Assembly: GCA_018242165.1 (NCBI GenBank)
Contig: JAFECL010000038.1
Span: forward strand, 1-53,913
Reading direction: 5' to 3'
DNA from: Pseudomonadota bacterium
GTDB lineage: Bacteria; Pseudomonadota; Alphaproteobacteria; Sphingomonadales; Sphingomonadaceae
DNA length: 53,913 nt
Each line of letters begins with the position of its first letter. Within the stretch, counting starts at the first letter, position 1. The notes under the pieces were generated by a model. That model was not told the DNA's origin, did no database searches, and saw only the letters and a list, made by a program, of their open reading frames with translations. Shown one piece after another: positions 32,171 through 40,646 of the stretch. The translations under genes and the position numbers were made by a program.

Positions 32171-33213
32171 TGGGCAACCACACGATGCGCGCGCTGGCCA
32201 AGCTGAAGGCCGAACCCGGGATCTGGGAAACCGAGGCGCCGATCCCTGAAGTAGGGCCGGAAGACGTGCTGATCCGGGTCAAGCGCACCGCGATCTGCGG
32301 CACCGACATGCACATCTTCAACTGGGATGGCTGGGCGCAGGCCAATGTTCCGGTGCCGCTGATCACCGGCCACGAGTTCTCGGGCGAGATCGTCGAGCTG
32401 GGCAGCGCCGTTTCCCGGCCACTGAAGTTGGGCCAGCGGGTTTCGGGCGAAGGGCACATCATCGATCTGGGCAGCAGCGCTGCCCGTGCCGGGCGGTTCC
32501 ATCTCGACCCGGCGACCAAGGGGGTTGGCGTCAACCGCCAGGGTGCCTTTGCCGAATTCCTCTGCATTCCGGCCTTCAATGTCGTGCCGTTGCCCGATGC
32601 GGTCAGCGACGATGTCGGTGCGCTGCTCGATCCCTTCGGCAATGCCGTCCACACCGCCCAGCAGTTCGAACTGATGGGCGAGGATGTGCTGGTAACCGGC
32701 GCCGGGCCGATCGGAATCATGGCCGCCGCCGTTGCCCGCCGCGCCGGCGCGCGCCGGGTGCTGATCACCGACATCAACGATTATCGCCTGAACCTTGCGG
32801 CAAAGCTGGCCGATGTCGTGCCGGTCAACGTCGGCCACGAGGATCTGCGCGATGCCATGGCCCGCGAGGGCGTAGCCGAAGGCTTTGACGTGGCACTGGA
32901 GATTTCGGGCGCGGTGCCGGCGATCAGCCAGGCCATGGAAATGCTCAAGATGGGCGGCAAGCTGGCGATGCTGGGCATCCCTACCGCGCCGATGAGCGTT
33001 GACTGGGGCCGGGTGATCCTGAAGGCGCTGACCGTCAAGGGCGTCTATGGCCGCGAGATGTTCGAGACCTGGCGCAAGATGCTGGGCCTGCTCGAAGCCG
33101 GGCTGGACCTCGATCCGCTGATCACCCACCGCCTGCCGGCCAGCCGCTTTGCCGAAGGGTTCGCGGCAATGGGCAGCGGCCAGTCGGGCAAGGTGGTGCT
33201 GGACTGGACTTGA
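32167..33213 (+). CDS. tdh: L-threonine 3-dehydrogenase, structural-zinc cysteines absent
   Basis: NAD+-dependent oxidation of L-threonine to 2-amino-3-ketobutyrate, the substrate of Kbl. The 348-residue protein keeps the catalytic-zinc site (ICGTDMHIFNWDGW with Cys44, and GHEFSGE with His69/Glu70), GVGVNR, and DPFGNAVHTA. In the lobe that normally binds structural zinc, the four cysteines of the E. coli enzyme (C-x2-C-x2-C-x7-C) are Asp100, Ser103, Ala106 and Asp114, while flanking residues align without gaps. The rest is intact, so the gene looks functional but altered. It ends 16 bases before a convergent LysR gene. Confidence 0.92.
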   Translation: MMGNHTMRALAKLKAEPGIWETEAPIPEVGPEDVLIRVKRTAICGTDMHIFNWDGWAQANVPVPLITGHEFSGEIVELGSAVSRPLKLGQRVSGEGHIIDLGSSAARAGRFHLDPATKGVGVNRQGAFAEFLCIPAFNVVPLPDAVSDDVGALLDPFGNAVHTAQQFELMGEDVLVTGAGPIGIMAAAVARRAGARRVLITDINDYRLNLAAKLADVVPVNVGHEDLRDAMAREGVAEGFDVALEISGAVPAISQAMEMLKMGGKLAMLGIPTAPMSVDWGRVILKALTVKGVYGREMFETWRKMLGLLEAGLDLDPLITHRLPASRFAEGFAAMGSGQSGKVVLDWT

Positions 33214-33229
33214 TCCGCCTGCGCGAGGG

Positions 33230-34132
33230 TCAGCCCGCCAGCGGGCTCTCGCCATGCCCCAGCCGGGCGATCAGCCACGAGCGGAAGGCGGCAATCGCCG
33301 GATCGGCCAGATCGTCGGCATGGAGCTTCAGGTAATAGCCGAAGCCGCTGTCCGCCGCCGCGTCGAAGGGCGTGACCAGCTGGCCGGATTGCAACTGCGC
33401 GGCGTGGATCGTCTCCTCGCCCAGAAAGACCCCGGGCTGGGTCTCGGCATAGGCGGCAGCGGCAATCGCGGTATCGAAGGCCATCCCGCCCCGGGTCGTC
33501 AGTTCCAGCCCCTGTTGCTGGACATAGTTGGCCCACAGCAGGTCGCGCGGCTGATGGTCGAGCCGGACGTGGAGCAGTTCGATATCGGCAAGGAATTCGC
33601 CCAGGCTGCGGCCCCGCGCGCGTTCGGCTGTCGCCGATGAACACATGGGAACGACCCGCGCGGGCAGCAGCAGATCGGTCACCCAGTCATCGACATTGGG
33701 CCGGTCATAGACGATGGCCATGTCGATCTGTTCGGCGGGCAGGCCGGTGACGTTGCTGCTGGAAATGTCGATCTGAAATTCGTGGTGGGCCTGGCGGAAC
33801 TCCCCCAGCATCGGCAGCAGCCGCAATTGCAGCAGGCTGGGCGGCACATGGATCCGCAAGGTGCGGTGCCCCACCCGATCATCGCGGATGGCGTTCAGCG
33901 TCTGCTCGATGCGTTCAAAGCTTTTCGAGACTACCGGCAGCAGTTCGGCCCCGGCCGGGGTCAGGACGAGGCCGCCGGCCTCACGCTCGAACAGCGGCCT
34001 GCCCAGCAGTTCCTCCAGCCCGATCACGTGGCGGCTGACCGCGCTCTGCGACACCGAAAGCGCATTGGCTCCGGCGGTAAAGCTCAACCGCTGGCCCACC
34101 GCTTCGAACGCGCGCAGGGCGTTCAGCGGCAA
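33230..34132 (-). CDS. LysR-family transcriptional regulator, GcvA-like, divergent to the Rieske-sox operon
   Basis: A regulator of at least 300 residues. GcvA-type start LPLNALRAFEAVGQRLSF, helix-turn-helix SVSQSAVSRHVIGLEELLG, and LysR effector domain. The start is unusual: no ATG or GTG is available. TTG 34132 lacks a ribosome site, whereas an ideal AGGAGGAGG lies 33 bases farther upstream, followed at normal spacing by an in-frame ATC (34165). It is transcribed away from the Rieske-PLP-flavoprotein-sox operon across a 224-base region, the usual arrangement for a LysR activator and its target. Confidence 0.9.
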   Translation of the reverse strand: MPLNALRAFEAVGQRLSFTAGANALSVSQSAVSRHVIGLEELLGRPLFEREAGGLVLTPAGAELLPVVSKSFERIEQTLNAIRDDRVGHRTLRIHVPPSLLQLRLLPMLGEFRQAHHEFQIDISSSNVTGLPAEQIDMAIVYDRPNVDDWVTDLLLPARVVPMCSSATAERARGRSLGEFLADIELLHVRLDHQPRDLLWANYVQQQGLELTTRGGMAFDTAIAAAAYAETQPGVFLGEETIHAAQLQSGQLVTPFDAAADSGFGYYLKLHADDLADPAIAAFRSWLIARLGHGESPLAG

Positions 34133-34269
34133 CCAGCGCCGATTGATCTGGCCACGGCTGGCGATGGTGATCCTCCTCCTGACAGGTCTGGCTGTCTGGC
34201 CTGATCGTGCCGCGCCGCCCCGGCCAGGTCAACGCGCGCCCGCGCTGCTGCGGGGGATTTCGTCACTTT

Positions 34270-34283
34270 GCATGGGGCCATGC
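34270..34283. promoter_or_regulatory. GCATGG-GG-CCATGC dyad upstream of the second Rieske gene
   Basis: A perfect 6+2+6 inverted repeat, flanked by TTT and GAAAA, in the 224-base region between the divergent LysR gene and the Rieske operon. Its position, about 75 bases before the operon start, suits an operator. The rest of that intergenic region shows no other feature I can name. Confidence 0.4.
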
Positions 34284-34356
34284 GAAAATGCGATTTTGAC
34301 TGACGGCAGGTTTCGTCCACCTCTGCCACGCTTCCCCGGGTCCAATGGATTGAACG

Positions 34357-35562
34357 ATGCCTTTCGACCAGATTCGCTCGCTGCTCGATCAGCGCCGGCC
34401 CGGCCACAGCCTGCCGCAGGCACTGTATGTGGAGCCTGCGGTGCTGGCCTTCGATGTCGCGGCAATCTACGGCCAATCGTGGCTGATGGCCTGCCTGGAA
34501 TGCGAGCTGCCCACCCCGGGCAGCACCTATGCGCTGACCATTGGCGACTATCCCGTGCTGCTGACCCGTGACCGCGCCGGCGAGATCCATGCCTTCCACA
34601 ATTCGTGCCGCCATCGCGGTTCGATCCTCTGCCAGCCCGGGCACGGCACGGCGCCCCGGCTGATCTGCCCCTATCACCGCTGGACCTACGATCTGGACGG
34701 CGGGCTGCTGGCCGCCGGGCGGATGCCCGAGGGGTTCGAAAAGGCCGCGCACGGGCTGAAGCCGGTGGCCCTGCGCCGGGTGGCAGGGGCAGTGTTTATC
34801 TGCCTGGCCGACAATCCCCCCGAGTTCGACAGTTTTGGCGACCAGTTCGCCGCCTATGCCGGGCCGCTGGACTTCGGCAACCTCAGGCTGGCCGCGACCG
34901 ATACGCTGGTCGAGGAGGCGAACTGGAAGCTGGTGATGGAAAATGCGCGCGAGTGCTACCATTGCCCGACCGGCCACCCCGAGCTGGCCGCCAGCTTCCC
35001 GGTCCACTTCAGCCGCCATTTCGACACCGCCCGCAACCCCGCAGCCCCGGCCTTCGAGGCCGAGATGGAGGCGGCCGGGCTGCCGCACCGCTCGGTCGAG
35101 GGCAGCTGGTGGCAGCTGGCCCGGTTCGCGCTCAACCCCGGGTGCAGTTCGATCAGCATCGATGGCCAGCCCGTTTGCGCCCGCCCCTTGACCACGGTGA
35201 ACGGCGGCAACGTCGGCTCGCTGCGCTGGGCGGTCGATCCGCACCTGTTCGCCCATGCCACCGGCGATCATGTCTTCGTCTTCAGCTGCATGCCGGTGGG
35301 CCCGCGCGAGACCCATGTCTTCAGCCGCTGGTATGTCCACAAGGATGCTGTCGAAGGGGTGGATTACCAGGTCGACCGGCTCAAGGAATTGTGGTTGAAA
35401 ACCAACGCCCAGGACAAGGAACTGGCCGAAAACAACCATCGTGGGGTGCTGAGCCCGGGCTATACCCCGGGGCCCTATTCGCCCGAGGCCGAGGCGCTGG
35501 TCGCGCGCTTCACCGACTGGTACTGCGACCGTGCCCGAACCTATGTTGAGAGCCATGGCTGA
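34357..35562 (+). CDS. Rieske non-heme iron oxygenase, quaternary-ammonium demethylase type, copy 2
   Basis: A 401-residue oxygenase alpha subunit heading the long operon. Rieske motif CRHRG with CPYH about 17-18 residues on; mononuclear iron site MENARECYHCPTGHPEL, again with Glu instead of the bridging Asp, the form seen in glycine-betaine, carnitine and related betaine oxygenases. It shares layout but limited identity with copy 1, so it probably has a different substrate. It overlaps the PLP gene by 8 bases. As first gene it would start a demethylation sequence continued by the flavoproteins downstream. The needed reductase is not in the window. Confidence 0.9.
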   Translation: MPFDQIRSLLDQRRPGHSLPQALYVEPAVLAFDVAAIYGQSWLMACLECELPTPGSTYALTIGDYPVLLTRDRAGEIHAFHNSCRHRGSILCQPGHGTAPRLICPYHRWTYDLDGGLLAAGRMPEGFEKAAHGLKPVALRRVAGAVFICLADNPPEFDSFGDQFAAYAGPLDFGNLRLAATDTLVEEANWKLVMENARECYHCPTGHPELAASFPVHFSRHFDTARNPAAPAFEAEMEAAGLPHRSVEGSWWQLARFALNPGCSSISIDGQPVCARPLTTVNGGNVGSLRWAVDPHLFAHATGDHVFVFSCMPVGPRETHVFSRWYVHKDAVEGVDYQVDRLKELWLKTNAQDKELAENNHRGVLSPGYTPGPYSPEAEALVARFTDWYCDRARTYVESHG

Positions 35563-36814
35563 CCAGAAAACCCCCTCGTTCCGCCCTGAAACGCTGGCCG
35601 TCACGCACGGCTGGAATTCGGAGGATGCGCTGCGCTCGGCCAAGCCGCCGGCCTTCATGACCGCGACCTTCACCTACCCCTCGGCGCAGACCGCCAAGGA
35701 CGTTCACCGCGCCTATTTCGACGGTGACGGGCCCGAGGCCGGCGGGGCGCTGCACATCTATTCGCGGCTGGGCCACCCGGGGCTCGACATCCTTGAAGCG
35801 CGCCTGGCGGCGATCGACGGGGCCGAGGCGGCGCTGGCCTATTGCAGCGGGATGGCCGCGCATACTGCCGTTGCCCTCGCCTATCTGCGCCCCGGCGAGG
35901 GCGTGGTCTTCGGCCGCCCGTTCTATTCGGGCGTCGATGGCCTGTTCAACGAGATCATGCCGCAGTTCGGCACTTTCGCCGAAGCCTATACCGATGGCTG
36001 TGACGAGGCGAACATCTGGGCCGCCTGCGAACGCGCCATGGCGCGCGGGCCGGTGGCGATGCTGGCGGCGGAAAGCCCCGGCAACCCCACCGCCGCGCTG
36101 GTCGATCTGGACCTGCTGGTGGCCATTGCCGGGCGGATCGAGGCGGCGCAGGGCCGTCGCCCGATCGTGATGGTCGACAACACGCTGCTTGGGCCCTTCC
36201 ACCAGCGCCCGATCGAGCATGGGGTGGACCTGTGCGTCACCTCGCTGACCAAGTATTGCGCTGGCCACTCCGACCTGCTGGCCGGCGCGATCTCGGGCCG
36301 AAAGGACCTAATCGATGCGCTGAAGCTGCAGCGGCTGACCTGGGGTAACCACCTCGACCCTTATACCGCCTGGCTGGTGACCCGCAGCCTTGAAACCGCG
36401 CCGATCCGGATCGAGCGGGCGATGGAAAACGCCAAGGCCGTGGCCGAATGGCTGCGCGACCATCCCAAGGTGGCAGGGGTAACCTATCTGGGCTTCGCGC
36501 CGGAAGGCTCGGCCAAGCGCGCGGTGCTGGAACGCCAGTGCAGCGCCGCCGGATCGACCTTCTCCTTCCACCTCCACGGTGGCGAGGCCGAGGCCTTTCG
36601 CATGCTGGACCGGCTGAAGCTGCTGAAAATGGCGGTCAACCTCGGGGGCACCAACACCCTGATCTGCCATTCGGCCAGCACCACCCATTACGCCCTGACC
36701 CCCGAAGCGCGGGCCGCCAGCGGGATCACCGATGGCACCATCCGCATGTCGGTCGGGCTGGAGCACAAGGACGACATCATCGCCGATCTGGCGCAGGCAC
36801 TGGAGGGGGCATGA
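35555..36814 (+). CDS. PLP-dependent Cys/Met metabolism family enzyme (cystathionine gamma-synthase/lyase fold)
   Basis: A 419-residue fold-type I PLP enzyme. It has IYSRLGHPGLDILEARL (the phosphate-binding YSR motif of the neighbouring subunit), SGMAA, ESPGNPT, VDNT with Asp208, and PLP-lysine Lys233 in SLTKYCAGHSD. The family does gamma- or beta-elimination and replacement on amino acids such as methionine, cystathionine and homoserine esters. ATG 35555 was chosen; 35543 and GTG 35531 are in frame inside the Rieske end. Its place between a Rieske oxygenase and amine dehydrogenases is unusual and suggests elimination of a gamma-substituted amino acid, perhaps one with an amine or sulfur leaving group. 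That is inference. Confidence 0.88.
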   Translation: MADQKTPSFRPETLAVTHGWNSEDALRSAKPPAFMTATFTYPSAQTAKDVHRAYFDGDGPEAGGALHIYSRLGHPGLDILEARLAAIDGAEAALAYCSGMAAHTAVALAYLRPGEGVVFGRPFYSGVDGLFNEIMPQFGTFAEAYTDGCDEANIWAACERAMARGPVAMLAAESPGNPTAALVDLDLLVAIAGRIEAAQGRRPIVMVDNTLLGPFHQRPIEHGVDLCVTSLTKYCAGHSDLLAGAISGRKDLIDALKLQRLTWGNHLDPYTAWLVTRSLETAPIRIERAMENAKAVAEWLRDHPKVAGVTYLGFAPEGSAKRAVLERQCSAAGSTFSFHLHGGEAEAFRMLDRLKLLKMAVNLGGTNTLICHSASTTHYALTPEARAASGITDGTIRMSVGLEHKDDIIADLAQALEGA

Positions 36815-38268
36815 CCAGCCGCAAGGTTGATATCCACGCGATCGACGGCAAGTTTCCGCCGCCTTCCGCCCACTATCAGGTGGTGGTGGTGGGCGCCGGG
36901 CCTGCCGGAGCCGAAGCCGCGCTGGCCGCTGCAAAGGGCGGGGCCAGCGTGCTGCTGGTCGACGAGCATCCGGTGCCGGGCCACCAGGTGGGCAACGACG
37001 TGCCGCTGTTCTTTGGCGGGCGGGCAACGCCGGCGCTGCAGAACGCCGAGCGGATGCTCGAGACCGTCTTCGCCAACATGGACTGGCTGGAGCCGGTGTT
37101 CGAGGCAGGCGTAGAGGTCCAGCTGGGCACCGCCGCCTGGGGCATCTACCGCAACGGTCCGCTGGTCGGCAGCCTGCCGGGGCAGGTGGTCGGGCTGGCC
37201 AATACCGAGAAGAGCTGGCTCGTCGGGTTCGACCGACTGGTGCTGGCAACCGGCGCGCGTGACCTGCCGATGGCCTTCCCGGGCTGGAACCAGCCGGGGG
37301 TGATGGGCGCCATGGCGCTGCAATGCCTGCTGACCCGCTACGAGGCCTTTGCCGGGCGTCGGGTGCTGATCGCGGGATCGCACGATCTGGCGCTGGAAAC
37401 CGCGCTGCTGGCGCTTGACAAGGGGCTCGCGGTGGCCGGGCTGGTCGAGGTGCGCGGCGCGGCGCAGGGCGATCCGGCGCTGGTGGCGCGGCTGGCTGCG
37501 GCCGGGGTTGCCATCCATTGCGGGTCCGGACTGGCCGAGGCGCGTGGCGGAATTGACGGCGTCGAAAGCGTGGTGCTGACCGATGGCACCGTGATCGCCT
37601 GCGATACCGTGGTGTTGGCGATCGGGCTGGTGCCGATGATCGAACTGCAGGACGCCAGCGGCGGCGCGCGCGCATTTGTCGCCAACCGGGGCGGCTACGT
37701 TCCGGTGGCCGATGGTGCGGTCAGCGCGGTGGGGCTGTGCGCCGGGGTGCCGGATACCGGGTTCGACCACGTCGCCTACCGGTTCGACTGGCTGGCGGCG
37801 CTGGGTGGGGCCTGCGGTGGCGATACCGTGATCTGCCAGTGCGAGGAAGTTACCCTGTCGGACCTGCTGGGGGTTCAGCCGCCGAAGTATCTCGACCGCT
37901 CGCCGGCGATGCAGGCACGCTCGCTGAAGTCGCTGCTGGCCGATGGCCCGGTCAATCAGGACCAGATCAAGCGGCTGACCCGTTCGGGCATGGGGGTCTG
38001 CCAGGGCCGCCGCTGCCGCGATCAGGTGGCGATGCTGCTGGCGGTGCAGGCAAACAGCGAGCTGGCGGCGCTGCCGCTGGCCACCCACCGCGCGCCGGTG
38101 CGGCCGCTGCCGCTGCAGGTGATCGCCGACTGGGACGAGAGTGACGAGATGCGTGCGGGCTGGGACGTGTGGATGGGCATTCCCACCCAATGGGTGCCCT
38201 ATGCGGACATCGGCACGCCCTATGAAGAAGAAAACCGGCGGGTGCTTGGCGGGAACATGAGCCTATGA
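36811..38268 (+). CDS. FAD/NAD-binding amine dehydrogenase alpha subunit with BFD-type 2Fe-2S domain (OoxA/HcnB-like)
   Basis: A 485-residue pyridine-nucleotide-disulfide-type flavoprotein. It has VVVVGAGPAGAEAAL (23-37), a central LATGARDLP/GWNQPGVMG region, a second nucleotide-binding segment (VLIAGSHDLALETAL), and a C-terminal 2Fe-2S domain with CQCEEVT and GMGVCQGRRC. This is the architecture of the alpha subunits of octopine/nopaline oxidase, hydrogen-cyanide synthase HcnB and D-hydroxyproline dehydrogenase. ATGA overlaps link it to the PLP gene before and the DadA-like partner after. It likely oxidises an imino or amino acid with that partner. A separate small 2Fe-2S subunit, present in some relatives, is not seen here. 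Confidence 0.88.
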   Translation: MTSRKVDIHAIDGKFPPPSAHYQVVVVGAGPAGAEAALAAAKGGASVLLVDEHPVPGHQVGNDVPLFFGGRATPALQNAERMLETVFANMDWLEPVFEAGVEVQLGTAAWGIYRNGPLVGSLPGQVVGLANTEKSWLVGFDRLVLATGARDLPMAFPGWNQPGVMGAMALQCLLTRYEAFAGRRVLIAGSHDLALETALLALDKGLAVAGLVEVRGAAQGDPALVARLAAAGVAIHCGSGLAEARGGIDGVESVVLTDGTVIACDTVVLAIGLVPMIELQDASGGARAFVANRGGYVPVADGAVSAVGLCAGVPDTGFDHVAYRFDWLAALGGACGGDTVICQCEEVTLSDLLGVQPPKYLDRSPAMQARSLKSLLADGPVNQDQIKRLTRSGMGVCQGRRCRDQVAMLLAVQANSELAALPLATHRAPVRPLPLQVIADWDESDEMRAGWDVWMGIPTQWVPYADIGTPYEEENRRVLGGNMSL

Positions 38269-39389
38269 GCGCGCAGAAAGTCGTAGTGGTCGGCGGTGGC
38301 GCGACCGGCCTTTCCGCCGCCTGGTGGCTGGCGCGTTCGGGCGTTTCGGTCACTGTGCTCGACAAGGGCATTGTCGGGTGGGAAGCTTCGGGCCGCAATG
38401 GCGGGGGCTGTTCGCACTACCAGAGCCCGCTGTTCAAGGAGGAACAGCGCCTCTGGCCGCAGATGGACGAATTGCTGGGCTATCCGACCGAGCATTGCCC
38501 GGAACGGATCATCCTGGCCGTAACCCCGCGCCAGCTCGAACAGTACCATTACATCGCGGGGATGAACAACCGCCTCGGCCACCGGGTCGATCTGCTCGAT
38601 CCGCAGCAGGCGCGCGAGGCGGTGCCGCTGGCCGGCGACAATTGCCTTGGCGGCATCCACTATCGCTTTGGCGGCCACGCCAACCCCCAGCGCACCGTGC
38701 AGGCCTATGCCTGGGCCTTGCAGGACCTGGGCGGGCGGATCGTCCAGCATTCCCCGGTTACCGGCTTTGCCGCCAGCGGTGGCAAGGTCAGCGCGGTGCA
38801 TGCCACCTCTGGCACCTATGAATGCGATGCGGTGGTAATCGCCGCGGGGCCGCAGACCGGGCGGCTGCTGGCCCAGCTGGGGATCGACATGCCGCTGGCC
38901 GCCGCACGGGCCGAAATGATCGTGACCGAACCGGCGCCGATGATGCCGCTGGGTGGGGTTGACGGCAACGGCCTCTATGGTCGCCAGACGCTGCGCGGCA
39001 ACCTTGCCTATGGTGGTGGCCCGCACGAATGGGTCGAGTTCGACGAGCTGGGGCCGGCGGTGAAGCCCAGCACCCCGCTGACCCGCAACCTGGCCCGCCG
39101 CGTTGCCGAACTGCTGCCCAAGGCGGCGCATCTCAGCGTGATCCGCAGCTGGGCGGGGGTGATCGAGATGACGCCCGATGGCCGCCCGGTGATCGACCGG
39201 CGCGACAATGTCACCTTCTGCACCATGTCCGGCGTCGGCTTCGGCCTCTCGCCCGCCAGCGGCCACGCCCTGCGGGACCTGGTGATCGAAGGGCAGTGCA
39301 CCTTCACCGACATCGCCAAGCTGGGGCTCGACCGTTTTGCCGGGATCGAGGCAGGCTGGCGCGAAGCGCGCGGCTGGTTGCCGCTCTGA
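38265..39389 (+). CDS. FAD-dependent amino-acid dehydrogenase beta subunit (DadA/OoxB/HcnC-like)
   Basis: A 374-residue DAO-family flavoprotein. It has VVVVGGGATGLSAAWWLARSG at the FAD site, EASGRNGGGCSHYQ where the family contacts flavin, and the C-terminal RSWAGVIEMTPDGRPVID and SGVGFGLSPASGHAL. It overlaps both neighbours (4 bases before, 1 base after as TGATG). With the preceding gene it should form a two-subunit amine or imino-acid dehydrogenase. It is distinct from the sarcosine oxidase beta subunit that follows, which has the covalent-flavin histidine. Confidence 0.9.
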   Translation: MSAQKVVVVGGGATGLSAAWWLARSGVSVTVLDKGIVGWEASGRNGGGCSHYQSPLFKEEQRLWPQMDELLGYPTEHCPERIILAVTPRQLEQYHYIAGMNNRLGHRVDLLDPQQAREAVPLAGDNCLGGIHYRFGGHANPQRTVQAYAWALQDLGGRIVQHSPVTGFAASGGKVSAVHATSGTYECDAVVIAAGPQTGRLLAQLGIDMPLAAARAEMIVTEPAPMMPLGGVDGNGLYGRQTLRGNLAYGGGPHEWVEFDELGPAVKPSTPLTRNLARRVAELLPKAAHLSVIRSWAGVIEMTPDGRPVIDRRDNVTFCTMSGVGFGLSPASGHALRDLVIEGQCTFTDIAKLGLDRFAGIEAGWREARGWLPL

Positions 39390-40645
39390 TGGGGCGCTAT
39401 TCCGCTCTTTCGCTGCTGCGTGGTGCCTTCAACGGGCAAAGCCACTGGCGGCCGGCCTGGCGCCACCCCGATCCCAAGCCGGCCTATGATGTGGTGATCA
39501 TCGGCGGCGGCGGGCATGGTCTGGCCACGGCCTATTACCTCGCGACCCGGCATGGCATCCGCAATGTGGCGGTGCTGGAAAAGGGCTATATCGGCGGCGG
39601 CAACACCGGGCGCAACACCACCATCGTCCGCTCGAACTACCGGCAGGAACCCCTCAGCCGGATGTACGAAACCAGCCTGAAGCTGTGGCAGACCCTGTCC
39701 GACGAGCTGAACTACAACGTCATGTTCAGCCCGCGCGGTGCGCTGTTCCTGGGCCATTCGGACGCCGACATGATCCGCCTCGCCGAAAAGGGCGATGCGA
39801 TGCGCAACCAGGGGATCGACGCCGAACTGCTGAGCGTGGATCAGCTCCGCAAGATCGAACCCCTGCTCGATTTCTCGCGCGATGCCCGCTTTCCCATCGA
39901 GGGCGGGATGATCCAGTGGCGTGGTGGTACCGCGCGGCACGATGCTGTGGCCTGGGGCTTTGCCCGGGGCGCCGATGCCGCAGGGGTCAACATCATCCAG
40001 CGCTGCGAAGTTACCGGCATCGTCCGCGAGGGCAACCGCGCGGTGGCGGTGGAAACCACCCGTGGCCGGATTGCGGCTGGCACCATCGCCATCTGCGTGG
40101 CCGGCCATTCGGGTCATGTCGCGGCGATGGCGGGGCTGAAGCTGCCGGTGGAAAGCCAGACGCTGCAGGCGATGGTGACCGAAGGCGTCAAGCCGATGGT
40201 CCAGACCGTGGTGATGTCGCAGTCGCTGCATTGCTACATCAACCAGAGCGACAAGGGCGGGATCGTCTTTGGCGGCGACCCCGACAACTGGCCCTCCTAC
40301 GCCCAGCGTGGCCAGCCGATGACGCTGGAAGGCGCCGTGGCCCAGGGGCTGGCCCTGATGCCTTCGCTTTCGCGGCTGCGGATGCTGCGCTGCTGGGCCG
40401 GGGTTACCGACATGAGCTTCGACGGCGCACCGATCATCGGGCCAACCCCGGTGGATGGCCTCTGGCTGAACGGCGGCTGGTGCTATGGCGGGTTCAAGGC
40501 CACGCCCGGTTCGGGCTGGCTGTTTGCCGACAGCCTGGCCCACGGCCGGCCGCACGAGATTGTCGAACCCTTCAGCCTGCACCGCTTCGAACGCGGTGCG
40601 CCGGTTGACGAGAACGGGGTGGGCCCAATGCCCAATCATCGCTGA
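39389..40645 (+). CDS. soxB: Sarcosine oxidase beta subunit (operon 1)
   Basis: Substrate-oxidising subunit of a heterotetrameric sarcosine-oxidase-type enzyme, 418 residues. It has VVIIGGGGHGLATAYYLA (FAD), GGNTGRNTTIVRSNY, GGTARHDAVAWG with His184 at the position of the covalent FMN ligand, and a C-terminal CYGGFKATPGSG. The gene starts within the stop of the DadA-like gene and is followed one base later by soxD. The enzyme demethylates sarcosine or another secondary amine, passing the methyl group to tetrahydrofolate via the alpha subunit; the true substrate may differ from sarcosine. Confidence 0.93.
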   Translation: MGRYSALSLLRGAFNGQSHWRPAWRHPDPKPAYDVVIIGGGGHGLATAYYLATRHGIRNVAVLEKGYIGGGNTGRNTTIVRSNYRQEPLSRMYETSLKLWQTLSDELNYNVMFSPRGALFLGHSDADMIRLAEKGDAMRNQGIDAELLSVDQLRKIEPLLDFSRDARFPIEGGMIQWRGGTARHDAVAWGFARGADAAGVNIIQRCEVTGIVREGNRAVAVETTRGRIAAGTIAICVAGHSGHVAAMAGLKLPVESQTLQAMVTEGVKPMVQTVVMSQSLHCYINQSDKGGIVFGGDPDNWPSYAQRGQPMTLEGAVAQGLALMPSLSRLRMLRCWAGVTDMSFDGAPIIGPTPVDGLWLNGGWCYGGFKATPGSGWLFADSLAHGRPHEIVEPFSLHRFERGAPVDENGVGPMPNHR

Positions 40646-40646
40646 T

